Assembly (NCBI GenBank): GCA_963281255.1
Contig: OY725490.1
Coordinates: 372,001-436,000 of the forward strand
Direction of reading: 5' to 3'
Length of the DNA: 64,000 bases
DNA from: Aphrocallistes beatrix
Lineage: Eukaryota > Porifera > Hexactinellida > Sceptrulophora > Aphrocallistidae
The notes under the pieces are model-generated. The model saw only the letters and a program-made list of their open reading frames with translations. It was not told the origin of the DNA and searched no databases. Within the stretch, counting starts at the first letter, position 1. Every line of letters starts with the position of its first letter. The translations under genes and the position numbers were made by a program. Below, piece after piece: positions 37,801-52,500 of the stretch.

Positions 37801-40800
37801 TATCCAGCATTCTGACGTAGTATCAGCTGTTCTCTCAGTCACATTAGGCACGACTCCTCTACCTCTCCTATCTCCTACCAGTGAGTTGCAAGATATACAA
37901 CTGAATTGATCAAATTAGCATGCCTATATTTAGCATATTCTCTGTTACAGTTAGCGTGTACAACTGCTCCCTACAAGGAGATTCCTGTACTGTGTGTCTC
38001 ACTAACAGGAGAAGATCAGCTGATCAGTGTGGATGGTGTGACGGACAATCCCTCTGCACAGCAACACAACCCTGCTCAGGAATGTTTCTAGAAGATCGAT
38101 GTTCAAATCCCATCATTAGGAGTGTGAGTTGCTTTCTCAATAAAACTCGAGAGTTTTAATAATAGAGTACTATTTGAGTTCTATTTATAGCTAGTTCCCC
38201 CTTCCATCTCGTCGGAATACACAGGGAATATTGTTATAATGGGGGAACACTTGGGAACAGCAGATGATGTGGTTTCTGTCATTGTTTCCACAAATCCACC
38301 TTCTACTACATTCCAATGTGTTGATGTAATGAGAGATTTGCAAACGATTGGTCGAGAGTGAGTTAAGCAATTTTGTATATTTCCTGTCTCTAATATAATT
38401 ATGGTGTATAGAACCTGTATCCAGAGACCTTTGTTTGTGTTTCTACTCAAGTAATTTTATTTCTCGGCATTTGGGTGTACAGACAATTTACATTCATTGT
38501 GTCAGTAATCAGATTAAATTCGAGGCAACTTGATACTACTCTTCTCGCTTTATCATGGGAAAGTATCACATGAATATTTTCACAAGCATCATTAAATTTA
38601 CATACAACTGCATAGACTCAGGAGTAGTGATGTGTCTTCATCGTTTAACATTTAACTCTATTTCCATTATTTAGATATAGCTGCAGATTCACAGGAATGC
38701 TAAAAGCATTCTTCACGAATCCTGGACAGTTCAGCAACACGACACTCTCTCTCACAGTTGGAAACGCCACTTCTATTGGCTACCCCTTATACATAGCATT
38801 CCCGCTCATCAGTAGTGTGGTTCCTAGCTTCGGTCCCGTAGCGGGGGGTACAAGGGTCAACGTGTCAGGGATAGGGCTGGATACTGGTCTTGCCAGATCA
38901 GCTGATATTCTAGGATCAGCTGGGGTTCTAGCAAACTGTACTAATATTATGGACTCTAGTAACAATGACGGGGTTTTGGTATGCATCACAGAATCCTTAA
39001 GCGAGAATAACAATGGCATAAATTTAGGACAGTTTAGAGTAACGATTGACGGGTTGCCATACTTATCCACGACTGGTCTATTCGAGTTCAGACCTAACCC
39101 AAATGTGCAATCTATCACTCCCACTGCAGTTATTCCATCTTCTTCTTTCAACATCACATTCACTGGCACCTCTCTCAACGCTGCTGCTTCTCCTGTCATC
39201 TTATTTCCTCCAAATCCACAGCCTATGGTAGGTATTCCTCGACGCATTAGGTTCTGAGTGTTGGAAACATTTGCTTGTAACAGTACTTTATACTTTTATG
39301 ATTGGCTAATCAATTCGAGTTTGTGATACGTACCTTAAGATGGTCTATAGTTTTGGGCTATGCATCAGGTTTTAAGTAGTTAAGCAATCCATTTAAGAAT
39401 TAAATTTTAGGAATAAAGGTGTCTACACAAGTCTATAAAACAGGGACAATGGAATAATATTTTAACTGCCTTGATGAACCCACAAATGAAACCAAATGAC
39501 GTGAATAATTAATTCAATTATTCTTAGTTAAAATTAGCATAAGTCATTTCATTTTCGATTTATTATATTTATAGCCTTGCTTCGGAGCTACATTGGCTCA
39601 ACTGATTTGCCCGTTCCCATCTTCTATCGCATTATCGAGGAAAAGACAGTCAGCTGTGGACTTCACTCTTAAGTTTGATGGTTTTGAGGTGAACAATCCA
39701 CAAAATAGGATATCACTAATCCCAGATCCCACATTTATGCCAATAGCAGCGATATTCCCTGAAAACCTCCAGGGCGTTTCCGTCCCAGTTACTGCTTCCC
39801 TATTCTTGCTCGTAAGTTAATAATTCTTTTTATGAACAAAAAGTAAAAACAAAAACATAGACCACATAGGCCACTTTGTTTTAGCTATCAGGAGACACGG
39901 ACTATTCAGAGTTTGGTCTGGCAGATCGATTCACTGTACAGATGGTGGGGAATGGAGAGAACATGACACTACAGTCAACCTACCAGACAGACAGAATTAA
40001 GGCTGAGATAGTGAACCTACAAGTAGAAAGTACCAGCACCAAGACATACACTATCTATGTCACTCTGGGACAATACAGGACAGAAGCTGGTAATGTAACT
40101 GTGTTGAGTGTATTGGAGAGATTGCAAGATGTTTTGATCGGTACTGGAGTGTGCATAATATTGATAACCATAGTCATCCCACTGTGTTTTATCATGGTAA
40201 TGTTGTTCATGTTGAGTGTGCGTCAGTGCTATTCGGAACATAAAAGAAAAGTGAGGAAAACAATATTAAAGAGAATGACACAGCTTGAAATGAAAAATAT
40301 CGAAAAAATGCATTCGAAGAAAGATAGGAAAGGTAAGTCGAAAGAGTCGTGTATAATATCTCAGCAACGAACTTTCAAAGAACCTTGGGAAATCTAGGTA
40401 TTCCGTCATTTGACTTGCATCGAGAGTTCTACACCGCTCCAGGGATTTTAGTTGTAACAAATCTAACTAAAGGTCACGATATATTTTCATTGATATCAAA
40501 CTGATGATTATTTTTATTGATAACCAAAATAAAGTCCAATTTTCATTGGTTGCCCATTTAAATACTTCGCCAATATCACACAAAATAGATATTTGTATAA
40601 GAAATTCCAAACTGGAATTTACGCAAAGCAAGTGGGTAGATATTTATATTAGAATCAAAAATTACATAGAAGAATTTGAATAAATAAATTTTTCTTCAGG
40701 TTATTCTCAATTCGACAATGAGAATGAGGAGGTTCTAGGTGCACAAACTCCTTTCCTCTCATTTCAAAGATTTGTGTTGAGCTTCTTGTTTCCGAAACAG

Positions 40801-43800
40801 CCTAACCATCCAGTACTATATCCCGCTAAGGTGAGTCTGAATATCTGGACAATAAAGCTTAGAGGCTGTGTGTGCTAACTTTCCAAAATTTCAGATTCCA
40901 GTTAACAAGGACGAGAAAGAGTTTAGAAAAGCACTGGAGATGTTCTATGAACTGCTGAGAGATAAAGACTACTTTGTCTCATTTGTGCATTGCATTGAAT
41001 CCAACAGATACTTCTCGCTGCGTGATAGGTAACTATAATTAATTCTACAGCTTATGGTGTAGAGTTTAGACTGTGTTTTTGATCAGAAAATATGGAGAAT
41101 TTTGTTCAGAAAATGTATCTAGAATTTTGATTTGAAATTTGAAATTTCAATGCAAAGTTGTACAGATTCCACATTTCTGATCAAAATTCAACATTAACTC
41201 TGATTAATGCTCTTTCTTTACAGGTCTAACATAGCTGGTTTGTTTGTGCTGTGTCTGTACGATGAGATAGAGTACCTAACTGCAGTGCTGAAGACGCTAC
41301 TCACAGATCTGACTGAGAGAATGGTCTTGTACTCCAGAGCTAAGCTCATGTTCAAAAGGTCAGTTCAGCACATCTTACATACTGCAGAAGCAGGAGAATG
41401 GGATTATGTTAAGTTCACGCATCATCTATCATAATACAGGAATGAATCAGTGGCAGAGAAGCTGTTAGCTGATTGGTTGGCACTACTGATGTACAACCAT
41501 CTGGTGGAAGGAGCTGGTCCTGCCATACACACGGCATTTAGTGCCATGAAGACGTTGACAGAGAAAGGACCAGTGGACGTGTTCACAGGGGAAGCCATGT
41601 ACTGTCTGGCTGAAGACAAGATCTTGAAACAAGTAGCTGAGACGGACAATGTACAGGTAGGTCCATGCAACACACAAGAATGTGGCATTTATCATGGCTA
41701 TAATTGTGAGTTCCTCCTTCAAATTATGATTCTGAGTGTGCTTGGAGAAGGAGATCATCAAACATATCCACTATTATCCCAGTCTACACATTAAAAAATG
41801 CGAATGCATAGTTCCATCTAGATGCAAGTGAAAATTTGCTGTTGGTAGGAGGTTACAGTGGAGGTAAGAACAGAGGACGGTGAGCGCATGGGAGTTAATA
41901 TACTGAAGTGTGACAGCATCACTCAAGCCAAACTTAAGATAATGGACGTGATGTACCACTCTATACCTGTGTCTCAGCGACCTCAAGTTACTGTGAGTTG
42001 TTTGAATTAGACATTCTAATCAAGATCAGTCATCTTTTCTTAATGTTGAATATATATAAATGTACAAATTCATAAATGGATTTGATATTTTTAGAAGATA
42101 GGATTAGTAGATTATTTTTTAATTTTGATTGCAGGGACTGAACTTAGAGGCCCACTCTCCACGGATGGAAGGATCCGGGATGATTCTGAAGGACAGAGAC
42201 CGCACCTGCCAAGTGTTAGATGGATGGCGACGAATCAACACCATGAATCACTACGGGACTTTCTCTCAGGTGTTCAAACTCGTCCCGCGGACACACAAAG
42301 TGCACGGGGGACATGAGCAGGACTATGTGGGTACTCTAATACAGGATGACATCTTGAATGCAGACATTGACAATCATCTCATGAGAGATGACAGAGTATG
42401 GCATCTGGTGAGTATGTAGATACATGTGCTTCTTAAAATTTCATGCTCTCTTAATCCATTTAGTAATATTGGTGGTAATGTTATGAATCAGCACAATTTG
42501 GTTGCGTATCAAAATATTTCTTACCTTGTTAAGTATTCAAAAAAATATTAAATGATCAATAATTATTTGACTCATTTAATCGCAGTGGTGTTTATTTTAG
42601 ACCTAACTTACAAAATTGACTTTTGAAAACAATTAAATGCAGAAATCTTAGTGCTGTTATGGTGATAAACTGCTTAACTACTGAGTTATCTAGGTACCCT
42701 CTCCTCATCTCGCTAATATCAGAGACAATACGAAGTTGTCGAATGACCAACTCGTGCGTCTATCCGCCACTAAAGTTAGTTGAACATACAAGTGATGAGT
42801 GCTCATTATGGACAAACATCCTCTCGCATATGTATAGGAATGCGTTTGAGGATGATGATTGGTATTTCATTTCATTTCCTAAATGAAGATGAACGTTGTC
42901 ACTAATCCCGAATGGGATGAACTTTACCAATGCTATGTGATATAACACAGCATGTGCCATGGTATACCAGACAGTGTCTGTACTGACTCGTGTTTCTAGG
43001 ATAGCGTACAGAAGCACATGGATGACATGGTGAGTGCCATATTCCCAGACGTGTCTCTGCATCCACACCTGCTGCCTCCTCCAATCAAGTTCCTGTTCGA
43101 CTTCCTGGAAAGGCAGACAGAGGGACACAACATAGATAACGTGGCAGATGTCCTCCTGCAGTGGAAGAACAACAGGTCTGGCATGTGATTAGTTAGAATA
43201 CCATTGATGTGTTAGGATACTCTGTCTTGATTGGATTGAAACTAGAAACAGAGATTGAAGACAGTTTGTCAACGTAATTACATTGATTCTAAAATCGGAC
43301 AGTTTTTACATATTTATTTGTTACATAGCGTACCATTGGGGTTCTGGGTAACGCTAATCAAGAATCCTCAATATCTGTTCGATGTCATAAGATCTGGGAT
43401 CATGGATTCAAATCTCGCTGTCATAGCACAGGTCTTCATAGACAGCTGTACAGATCCACACATCTCAAAGGTAAATGTTCTTGTTGTTGTTTACTTATTT
43501 GTTCATCTGTTTACTTGTCGTTAATCAGACAAACAAAGAGAAGTTACTCTATAATAAGGAAGTTGGGATATATCGAGAGAAGATACTGAGGTGATTATAT
43601 TCTAATTTTAGAATTGAATAGGTATAACATGGTTATGTATGAAGTTCTGTATAGTTTCTACAGTGCAGTGGCAGAAGCACCTCCAGTAACAGAAGAAGTT
43701 CTATTCTCCTCTTACCAAGTTCCAAGGGTGAGTAGATCTTAGTAGATTCAGGACAAGGACTAAAAGTAAATCTCCTAGGTCCTCCTTATGCACATTAGTG

Positions 43801-44174
43801 TTGTGAAGGAATCAGATGCAACTTTTTAGATGTTAATAAATAACTGAATTTAAGAAAACTATGTTCCCCGAGATAGAATCCTTGGGATATAACTAAAACA
43901 AACATGATTGTATTTGTACATGTATACAGTTATATTAACCAGAGTTTGTAGGGAGGAGAACACTTCTACAGAGAGAGTGCACTACAAGCTCTCTACAGCT
44001 ACGCACACTCCTGCAAGGATAAGGTGAGTATATATGCATATATACATTTATATGCATTTTTTAACACATCTGATGATATTCATGTTTATCTAGTTGGTGG
44101 AAGTGATGCAGGCTGATAGGAGGTTGGATGAACAAGTGTCAAAATTCAAACAAATATGCGCCATTCTTTCATAA
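34820..44174 (+). CDS. Plexin (semaphorin receptor), copy 1, 25 exons
   Basis: Exons inferred: 34820-35140, 35364-36023, 36087-36290, 36361-36717, 36802-36985, 37283-37626, 37688-37880, 37951-38123, 38191-38357, 38675-39227, 39575-39811, 39885-40332, 40700-40830, 40895-41028, 41224-41358, 41440-41656, 41849-41992, 42135-42407, 42694-42774, 43000-43175, 43329-43470, 43529-43590, 43664-43727, 43952-44023, 44094-44174. They sum to 5553 bases (1850 residues) with matching phases. A signal peptide (MLFIGLSILLYVSVVVSQ) leads into a sema propeller (to about 440). PSI domains lie near 447-479, 605-639 and 760-797, the first with CGWCGIQNTC. IPT domains run from about 815 to 1130, including FGPVAGGTRVNVSG. 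A membrane span is at about 1215-1242. The cytoplasmic plexin GAP keeps SLRDR (Arg 1367/1369) and VRLSATK (Arg 1647), with a Rho-binding insert between. It is a membrane receptor expected to act on Rap-type GTPases. No frame lesion was seen. Confidence 0.9.
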
Positions 44175-44648
44175 ATTACACGAAAAAAATTTGATATTAA
44201 ATACTCGTACTACTATCTAAATTGTATATTTTTGATTTCTTGCTTTATTAATGCTTAGAGAGGTCTTTATTTCGCATAAAGAGATTATATATATATGAAA
44301 TCGAATACAAAATTTTGATATTTTATAACACTTTCTAACATTCGCGACTTCTTCTCTCGAATACTCGAGAGATGATGTCGCTAACGGTAGAAAGTGATAC
44401 AAGATATTTTCGGGGTTTTCATCGAATAATATTTGGAGGGCATCAGCAACTCATAATATAAAGAATAGGTTTCCAAAACCAGCAAACATTTTATGTAAGC
44501 AGCAAAAAGTACAACAATATTGTACTATTCAAACATACGACATTCATGCACTTAATACCGCTAGATTTAGACGAATAAATCGAATTTATTGCGAATATTT
44601 AACTTGATTTAATCTTATGGTTGATTCAAATTAGCAAAGAAACAACAT
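44175..44648. other. Boundary between the two duplicated units
   Basis: AT-rich, no gene. It separates the plexin 1 stop from the 3' end of the next minus-strand NHL copy; no transposon terminus was recognised here. Confidence 0.35.
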
Positions 44649-45484
44649 TCAAGTATAAACAGAAAAACATTCTACAAGGAAAGCATTTTTAGCAACTTTC
44701 CTCCTTTTTGGGTGAAAGCGGAGCGTAGAAAAGAGTTTGCCTTCCTTTGAAAATATTTGAATTTGACGCACACAAGCGCGAATAATGAAATTGCCTCTGT
44801 TGTCTATGCAGAGGAAGTATGGATTTGTAAAATTCACCCTTGGAGAATATTCATGTGGAATTATCGACTCTATTTTCTCTCCGGCGTGAGTGAAAACGTG
44901 AATGAAGTAAGCATCAGAATTGCAAAGTACATACACTTTATCTGGAGTGAGTCTAACGTCTCCAGGTCTAGTCATAGATTGATGTGAAATGTGACGAATG
45001 TAGTGTAGATTTCCTTCAAGGACTTTGATCCGATTATTATAACGATCTGAAACATAGATATGCCTGTTGATTGAGACAGCGAGTTGTCTTGGTTCATTAA
45101 AATGATAAATGCCAGATCCATATCTCGCAACTTCATTGATAAGAAAGAGAGAGTCTCCAGTCACTTTGAAATGGAGCACAGAATGCCGTCGTGTGTCAGT
45201 CATGCACATACTGTTATTATGGATCACTATACCCAATGGACTATACTCTTGTGTGTGAATGTGTTCAGAAACTCCAAAGTCTCAGAGAAAATTGTCACCC
45301 GTGGAATCCCTTCGACAACGTAGATTTTACTGGTGTTAGAATCTATTGCGATAGCACGAGGTCTCCATAACTCTCCAGCTGATTTTCCTTCTGCCGCTAC
45401 AGCTGTCATGTAGCTGAATAAGTAGTCCCTGCATTCATGTTCTGAGCTTGAAATATGCGATCCCTCGGGAGATCGAACAGTCAT
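44649..45484 (-). pseudogene. Family-B NHL gene, frameshifted and 3'-deleted
   Basis: ATG at 45484: MTVRSPEGSHISSSEHECRDYLFSYMTAVAAEGKSAGELWRPRAIAI, blade 1, then a deletion near 45235-45245 ('agagtatagtccattgggtatag' against 'ggatatgcatagtccttggggaata') puts a stop in frame. Blades 2-5 are open in another frame (IHNNSMCMTDTRRHSVLHFKVTG ... SHQSMTRPGDVRLTPDKVYVLC ... IQIFSKEGKLFSTL). The closing blade (QTANGKLLVV) is deleted; RFHPKRRKVAKNAFLVE joins straight to the end. It is the counterpart of 33340-34225 in the tandem NHL-plexin duplication. Confidence 0.85.
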
Positions 45485-46564
45485 TTCCTTTTAAAATATA
45501 TCAAATCTTTAAAAGAGTGAGAGGTACGTTGGTATCTATTTGATATTATGGATTGGCTTTGTTGGTTGCCTTTGTGTGCATTCGATAGATGTGTAGAGTA
45601 TGACTGTATCGGATTACGCCTAACTCTGCTGAGTATAACAATAAATTGTTTAATCCACTCTGATTCCAGACTATGGAAGAGAAGATTGCATTCAAATAAT
45701 TTGGAATTTCTATTGAGTCATTCGAACTATCTCTACAAGCGTATCAGTAGCTTTCTAACTTTATCTCTTTCCAGACACTAAAATAAAGTTGATTCAAAGA
45801 GAAATGTTGTTTCTATGCAATATTTTGATTAAACTCAAATGCTCATTCCACAATTAAAAACATCGTTTCGGTTGCCATCGCGGGGAGTCCTACCAAGATT
45901 TCCGGCCCATGGAGCACGCAAACTATTATATTCGGCCCGCGTGCAACTCTGCGTTGAATCATGGATATTAGCAAAAAACAGTAGATCATAGTTTCATTAA
46001 ACATTAGTTCTACACTCGAAGCTCTGTTCGATTTAAATTTAAATAAATTAATGGTGCCTAGTTGAAAGTATAATGTTATTATTAGTATTATGGAAATGTG
46101 AAAAATAATTTCAATTAATCAGAATTAACAAGTTAAGATTCAATGCCTTTAGATGTTAAGCGGTGGAAACAGTTAGAATCAGGGTCGGATTTCGATCTGA
46201 GGTTTTCATTATGATCAGGACTCAGTTTCAGGTTGAGCCTACAGTGAACATAGCAATACCTATAATAGTCGGGTTTAGGATCGAATACAGATTCAGGTTT
46301 GGGTTGGGTCAGGTTCTGAAAAGTGGGCCAGACTCCAAACTGATATAAACTACTATTTGAGTATAAGACATTTGAGATTCCTATTTAACATGACGTAATT
46401 AATTATATTAGTTTTACTTTTGGTATATACTGTTGGACATAACAAAATTGTTCGGAGAATCTATCTCAGGTTTCGATAAAATGAAACTCAATACACACTC
46501 TCACACAATATTATGTACAGTGCTAGTATAAGGAGTAGAGTTGTTTTATAATAGTTACTTTGCT
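45485..46564. promoter_or_regulatory. Divergent intergenic region of the second NHL-plexin unit, expanded
   Basis: 1080 bp against 594 bp in unit 1. It keeps 'gtagagtatgactgtatcggattacgcc' (about 45593-45620) and the plexin-proximal blocks near 46340-46528. The extra DNA near 45850-46330 includes 'cggcccatggagcacgc' and 'cggcccgcgtgcaactc', words common in hAT-derived repeats, and a GGGTTxGGxTCGG-rich patch. No ends could be fixed. Confidence 0.5.
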
Positions 46565-49500
46565 ATGTTATTCATTGGATTATCTATTCTGTTGTATGTG
46601 TCTGTAGTTTGGACACAGGTTCCCACTCGAGTGACACAATTGGTCGTGAACAGTGCCATTGATAGTCCATTCTTTATCACCTTAACAGGATTGGAGGTAT
46701 ACAGAGATGAGTTGGTGGTGCTGGGAGCGTATGGTAGAGTTATCGGACTGAGAGCTGACAATTTAACAATCGTGAATTCTCTGTTCGATCCAGCTAACCT
46801 CACCAATCTCTACATAACAGCTGATGATGACACTGGCCTGATAGCAGTATGCACGAATAGAGAAGGGAGGTGTCAATGGATGGACGTGAGTTGAAACTCA
46901 CAATGCAATTTGAATAGTTGCGAAGAATATTCGTGATTCTTATAAGTCATTTGACCGAAAATAAAATAAAAATCGTAGAATGTGTTCAGAGATGCTAAAA
47001 TTCCGTAATACATACTCAGTGCAACATCCATCTTTTAGTAATTCTGTAAAATCTATCGCTCCGAATTCTATCAAATTCTGTGTGAAAGTGCTTCGTGGGC
47101 TAAATGATATTTCCTTCCACAAATTTCTATTTTTATACTTGGTTGCTAAAAAGGTTAAGAATTAACAAATGAATGCGTGCAAGTTTTACGCCACTAATAT
47201 TCTCATTGAGTTGCTTTATTGGTCTATTGGCTAACATCACACAATCAAAAGAGCTTAATTAGGTAACTACATTCCAAGTGTTGGGGAGTGGAGACGGGTT
47301 AATGCTATCAGGAGAGTTTGGTGTTGAAGTCGATGAGAGAGTATCGCTAATCTTTGCGAATACACTGGGAAATGTTCCCAGTCTCTACATAGCTTGTGGG
47401 AATAGAGTTACTCAAGGATTGTCAAGTTCCCAGATGTATCCAATCAGGACTACTCAACTCCAGTCACAACTAAGCGAGGCAGCAGATTTGGTGGGAAGTC
47501 CTCAAAGTCCAGATAGTTTCAGGAGGACTTACATATCCACTTTCAAATCTGGAGGTTACGTCTATTTCGTTACTCTAGATCAAACCTCTGAGTTTACTAT
47601 CGATATTACGCGAATATGCGAGGATGATTCATTGGTTGGTACTGCTTTCCATTCCATCTACTACACACGGTTGATTGAGTGTGGTGGTAGTCCCTCAGAG
47701 GTGTTAGATGCGAGGCTTACAATGCTTAACAACGGGATATCATATGAGGAGTTCGTTGTTATAACATACTTGTATATTAGAGCTGATACAGCATTTACAT
47801 GTGCATATTCACTACAGTCAATCAATCAAGCAATGAACAATGCTTATCAAGATTGTTATGTTACAGATCCCGCTATTTATATACCAAGCTCTGCCATATT
47901 TTTAGCAACAGTCACTGCTACATGCTCTGTAAGTGTAATATTTAGATTATATCGGTCGGTGATTAATGATTGATTTTGTTTTATTTTAAGCAAACTGATT
48001 CTTCTAACACTGAATGCAATCTATTTCCTGTTGGTGGTATTAATACTGAAATCCATCTTTCAACTGATCGTGTTTCCGGTACACTAATTACCAGCAGAAT
48101 GTCTGTATCGTCTAATAACTTCCATGTGGTGACAGCGACACAAGAAGATAACGGAACCTCTTACACTTACTACTTCGTAGCAGATAGCACTGTGATAGAG
48201 AAGGTGAGTGTATGTGGGAGAGGGTGATTCCAGAGAATTATACTTTAGCACATGTCTCATATATCTTGTGTTAGTATCTGATGAACGGACTCAGCTTGGT
48301 AGAGCCGGCACTAGAGAGCATAATGCTACCAGGATCTTCCCCTGTTACAGATCTGAAGTTGGATCGGTCAGAGCAGACTCTGTTCGCACTGACAGACAGA
48401 CAGCTGTTCAGGGTGCCAGTGGCAGACTGTGGGAGACACAGCACGTGTGAGGAGTGTGTGTCTGACATAGATCCTCTGTGCGGCTGGTGTGGCATACAGA
48501 ATACTTGCACCAGATTGTCTCAGTGTGCTAACTACAACCTCACCTACAGATGGATTAGAGATGACGTCACTTCCTGCTTCTCAATATCACAAGTGTCTCC
48601 TGACTCCTCTAACATCAACCTCGGAAATATTGTAAGTTAATCCGAAACATAGCTCCAGCATAGGAATGCATACTGTAGCATTACAGATTGTCATATGTAT
48701 CAATGCAATTAGGTGTCGATATCAGCTGCAAATCTACCACAGCTGTCTCAGAGCAATATATTCCAGTGTGTGTTCGGTTCGCTTGGTACTACTACTGTGT
48801 CTCAAATGTCAGATGGTTCCCCATCAGGACCAGTTCAGGGACCTGTAACCCTGACCTGTCCTATTCCCACTGGACTCTCTCCATTCACGCAATCAGGTGG
48901 TTTTATCGGTCTACACCTATTTAGGAATATCATACGTTGTTTATTTAAATATTCATTAGAACTCTGCTCTTTCGCTTTCGGGAATGGAATATAAAAACGT
49001 TCATTTACACTTTTTGCTACGTCATAACCAAGATATCAACATGATGTTGTAGAGCAAAGGTGCTCAATCGGTGGCCCGCGGATAATTCGCTTGTTTTCAT
49101 TATTCATATATATACAGTAGATTGACGTGCTTCAATCGTCAGATAATAATTGTTTTTTCTAAACACCATATAGAAATAATTATAGATACTCTACAAATGC
49201 ATCAATATTCCTAGTATGAATACTGTATTTGGTAACTATAGTTGAGTTCAAAAGAGACATCAAATGATTCGAATCCATTCAAAAGATTATAATTTAAGTC
49301 AATAACCTAAATTTACAGGTAGAATCCATTGTTAATGCAATATGAGGTCAAATAGTATAGCTTGAAAATTTAATTTAAATGACCAGAATCAAGTCACAAA
49401 ATGCTGCGAAATGATTTTAAATCGAAGGGCTGCTACAAGTATAAATTCACATACAATGTGTCTCACCATCACAACAATTTCAAATCATTATTTTTAAACT

Positions 49501-52500
49501 GCCGCCAAGGAAGCATCACGGTCGACCGACCCGACAACAACAATTTATTTTAGAACTGTGAGCAGTGTATTTGCTGTATTTGTAAATCAGATTTGCTTTA
49601 TCATTGTGAAATTCTCATACAAGTTAGGTAGTTACAGAGTCTATTCATATAATAGTTTGATATCTATTTCTACAGCTGCTACTACATTCCAATTCGCTAT
49701 ATCGAGTACTGAGTTTCCATCAACCAGTCTATTCAGTGAGTTTGCATTCACACTGTTCGACTGCAGATTCCATTCAGATTGTAGCAGCTGTGTGTCTCAA
49801 TTTGACACATCTGAGTGTGGCTGGTGTCCTTACTCAGGAGAATGCACTCATACCGACACTTTGTGTCCTCTCACTATGTCCATGGGAGGACAAGTGGAGT
49901 ATGTCTGGATACAAGATGAATCCTGTCCAAATCTCAATATTGACTCTTCCACTGATTCATTCGCTGTAGAGAGTTCGCATTCCATTATTCTACAGGGTAG
50001 CAACCTACAGCCTCCTGAGGTATGTTTGTTCAGCAAAAGCTAAACCTAGTTTTATTGTGCATTCATATGGTCCTGTGTAGAACAACTTCAATTATCAGTG
50101 TTCTCTCAATGTGAGCGGTAGTGTCACTACTTTATCAGCTGATTATGTGTCTTCTTCGTCTCTCAGCTGTGCCATTCCAGCTAACACCTTCTCTATCCAG
50201 CATCCTGACGTATTATCAGCTGTTCTCTCAGTCACATTAAACACCGCTCTTCTACCTCTCATATCTCCCACCAGTGAGTTGCAAGCTATACAACGGAATT
50301 GATTAAATCAACATTTCTATATTTAGCATGGTCTCTGTTACAGTTAGCGTGTATAACTGCTCACTACAAGGAGATTCCTGTCCTGTGTGTCTCACTAACA
50401 GGAGAAGATCAGCTGATCAGTGTGGATGGTGTGACGGACAATCCCTCTGCACAACAACTCAACTCTGCTCAGGAATGTTTCTAGAAGATAGATGTCCAAA
50501 TCCCATCATTAGGAGTGTGAGTTACTTTCTCCTTGCGACTCATGGAATTCTAATAATAGGGTTAATATTTGAGTTCTATGTATAGATATCTCCGCCTTCT
50601 ATTTCATCGGAGAACACAGGAGATATTGTTATAATGGGGGAACACTTGGGAGCGGCAGATGATGTGGTTTCTGTCATTGTTTCCACCAATCCACCTTCTA
50701 CTACATTCCAATGTGTGAATGTAATGCGAGATTTGCAAACGATTGGTCGAGAGTGAGTTAAGCAATCCTATATATTTCCTGTCTATGATATAACTATGGT
50801 GTATAGAACCTGTCCAGAGACCTTTGTTTCTGTTTCTAGTCAAGCAATTTTATCTCTCGGCATTTGTGACTACAAACCAATTTGCATTTATTGTGTCATT
50901 TATCAGATTAATTTCAAGGCAACTTGATACTACTCTTCTCGCTTAAATCATGGGAGAGTATCACATGAATATTTTCACAAGCATCCTTGAATTTACATAC
51001 AACTACATACAAGTAGAAGCAGTAATGATCCTTCATCGTTTACCTACATTCAACTCTATTTCCATTATTTAGATATAGCTGCAGATTCACAGGGATGTTA
51101 AGAGCATTCTTCACGAATCCTGGACAGTTCAGCAACACGACACTCTCTCTTACGGTTGGAAACGCCACTTCTATTGGCTACCCCTTCTACATAGCATTCC
51201 CTCTCATCAGTAGTGTGGTTCCTAGCTTCGGTCCCGTAGCGGGGGGTACGAGGGTCAGCGTGTCAGGGATAGGTCTGGGTACTGGTCTCACCAGATCAGC
51301 TGATATTCTAGGATCAGCTGGAGTTCTAGCTAGCTGTACTAATATTACTAACCCTAGTAACAGTGACGGGGATTTGGTATGTATCACAGATCCTTTAAGC
51401 GAGAATAACAATGACATAAATTCAGGTCAGTTCAGAGTGACGATCGACGGGTTGCCATACTTATCCACGACTGGTCTATTCGAGTTCAGACCTAACCCAA
51501 ACGTGCAATCCATCACTCCCACTGCAGTTATTCCATCTTCTTCCTTCAACATTACATTCACTGGCACCTCTCTCAACGCTGCTGCTTCTCCTGTCATCCT
51601 ATTTCCTCCAAATCCACTGCCTATGGTAGGTATTCCTCGACGCAATAGGTTCTGAGCGTTCGAGGCATATTCCTTGGCAGAGTGCTATACATTATGGGTA
51701 TCTCGTCGCATAAAATGATACTACGAACAGTGGTTCTAAATTGCGGGACACACGATGAGATCGTGAGAGTTGAGAGGCCTGCATTCCGTATCACTGTCTC
51801 TATTAGGATGGTGCTTGGATGCACTTATCTGTCTAGGAAATAATTTTAAGGTGCAAGGATTTTACTATGAACGTATCTACACAATTCTCTCAAACAGAAA
51901 CAATTAGATTTGCATTTTGACTTGCTTTGATAAACTCACAAATGAAACCAAATAATCTGAATTAATAATTTAATTGTTCCTCATTATAATCAGTACAATC
52001 CACCTCATCTCAGAATTATTCTATTTATAGCCTTGCTTCACAGTTACATTGTCTCAACTCATTTGTCCGTTTCCATCTTCCATCGCATCTTCAAGAAAGA
52101 GACAGTCAGCTGTTGACTTCACTCTTAAGTTTGATGGTTTTGAAGTCAGCAATCCACAAAATGGGATATCACTAATCCCAGATCCCACGTTTATGCCACT
52201 AACAGTGACATTCCCTGAAAACATCAAGAGCATTGCAGATCCAGTTACTACTTCCATATTCTTACTTGTAAGTTGATATTTTTTAACAAAAACACATACA
52301 CAAACACAGACTCCATTATTATATATTTTGCTTTAGTTGTCAGGAGACACGGACTATTCAGAGTATGGTCTGGCTGATCAATTTACTGTACAGCTGGTGG
52401 GGAACGGAGAGAACGCTACATTATTTTCCAGTTACCAGACAGACAGAATTCGAGTTGAGCTAGTCAACCTAACAGTAGAAAGTACCACCACCAAGACATA

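Noticed and set aside
38780-39247. 155-codon minus-strand frame inside plexin 1 exon 10
   Set aside because: Antisense shadow of the IPT-coding exon; the same shadow is broken in plexin 2.
46163-46348. Short + strand frame upstream of plexin 2
   Set aside because: Low-complexity GGxTTxGG-type repeat text gives a repetitive RFRxG peptide; not a gene.
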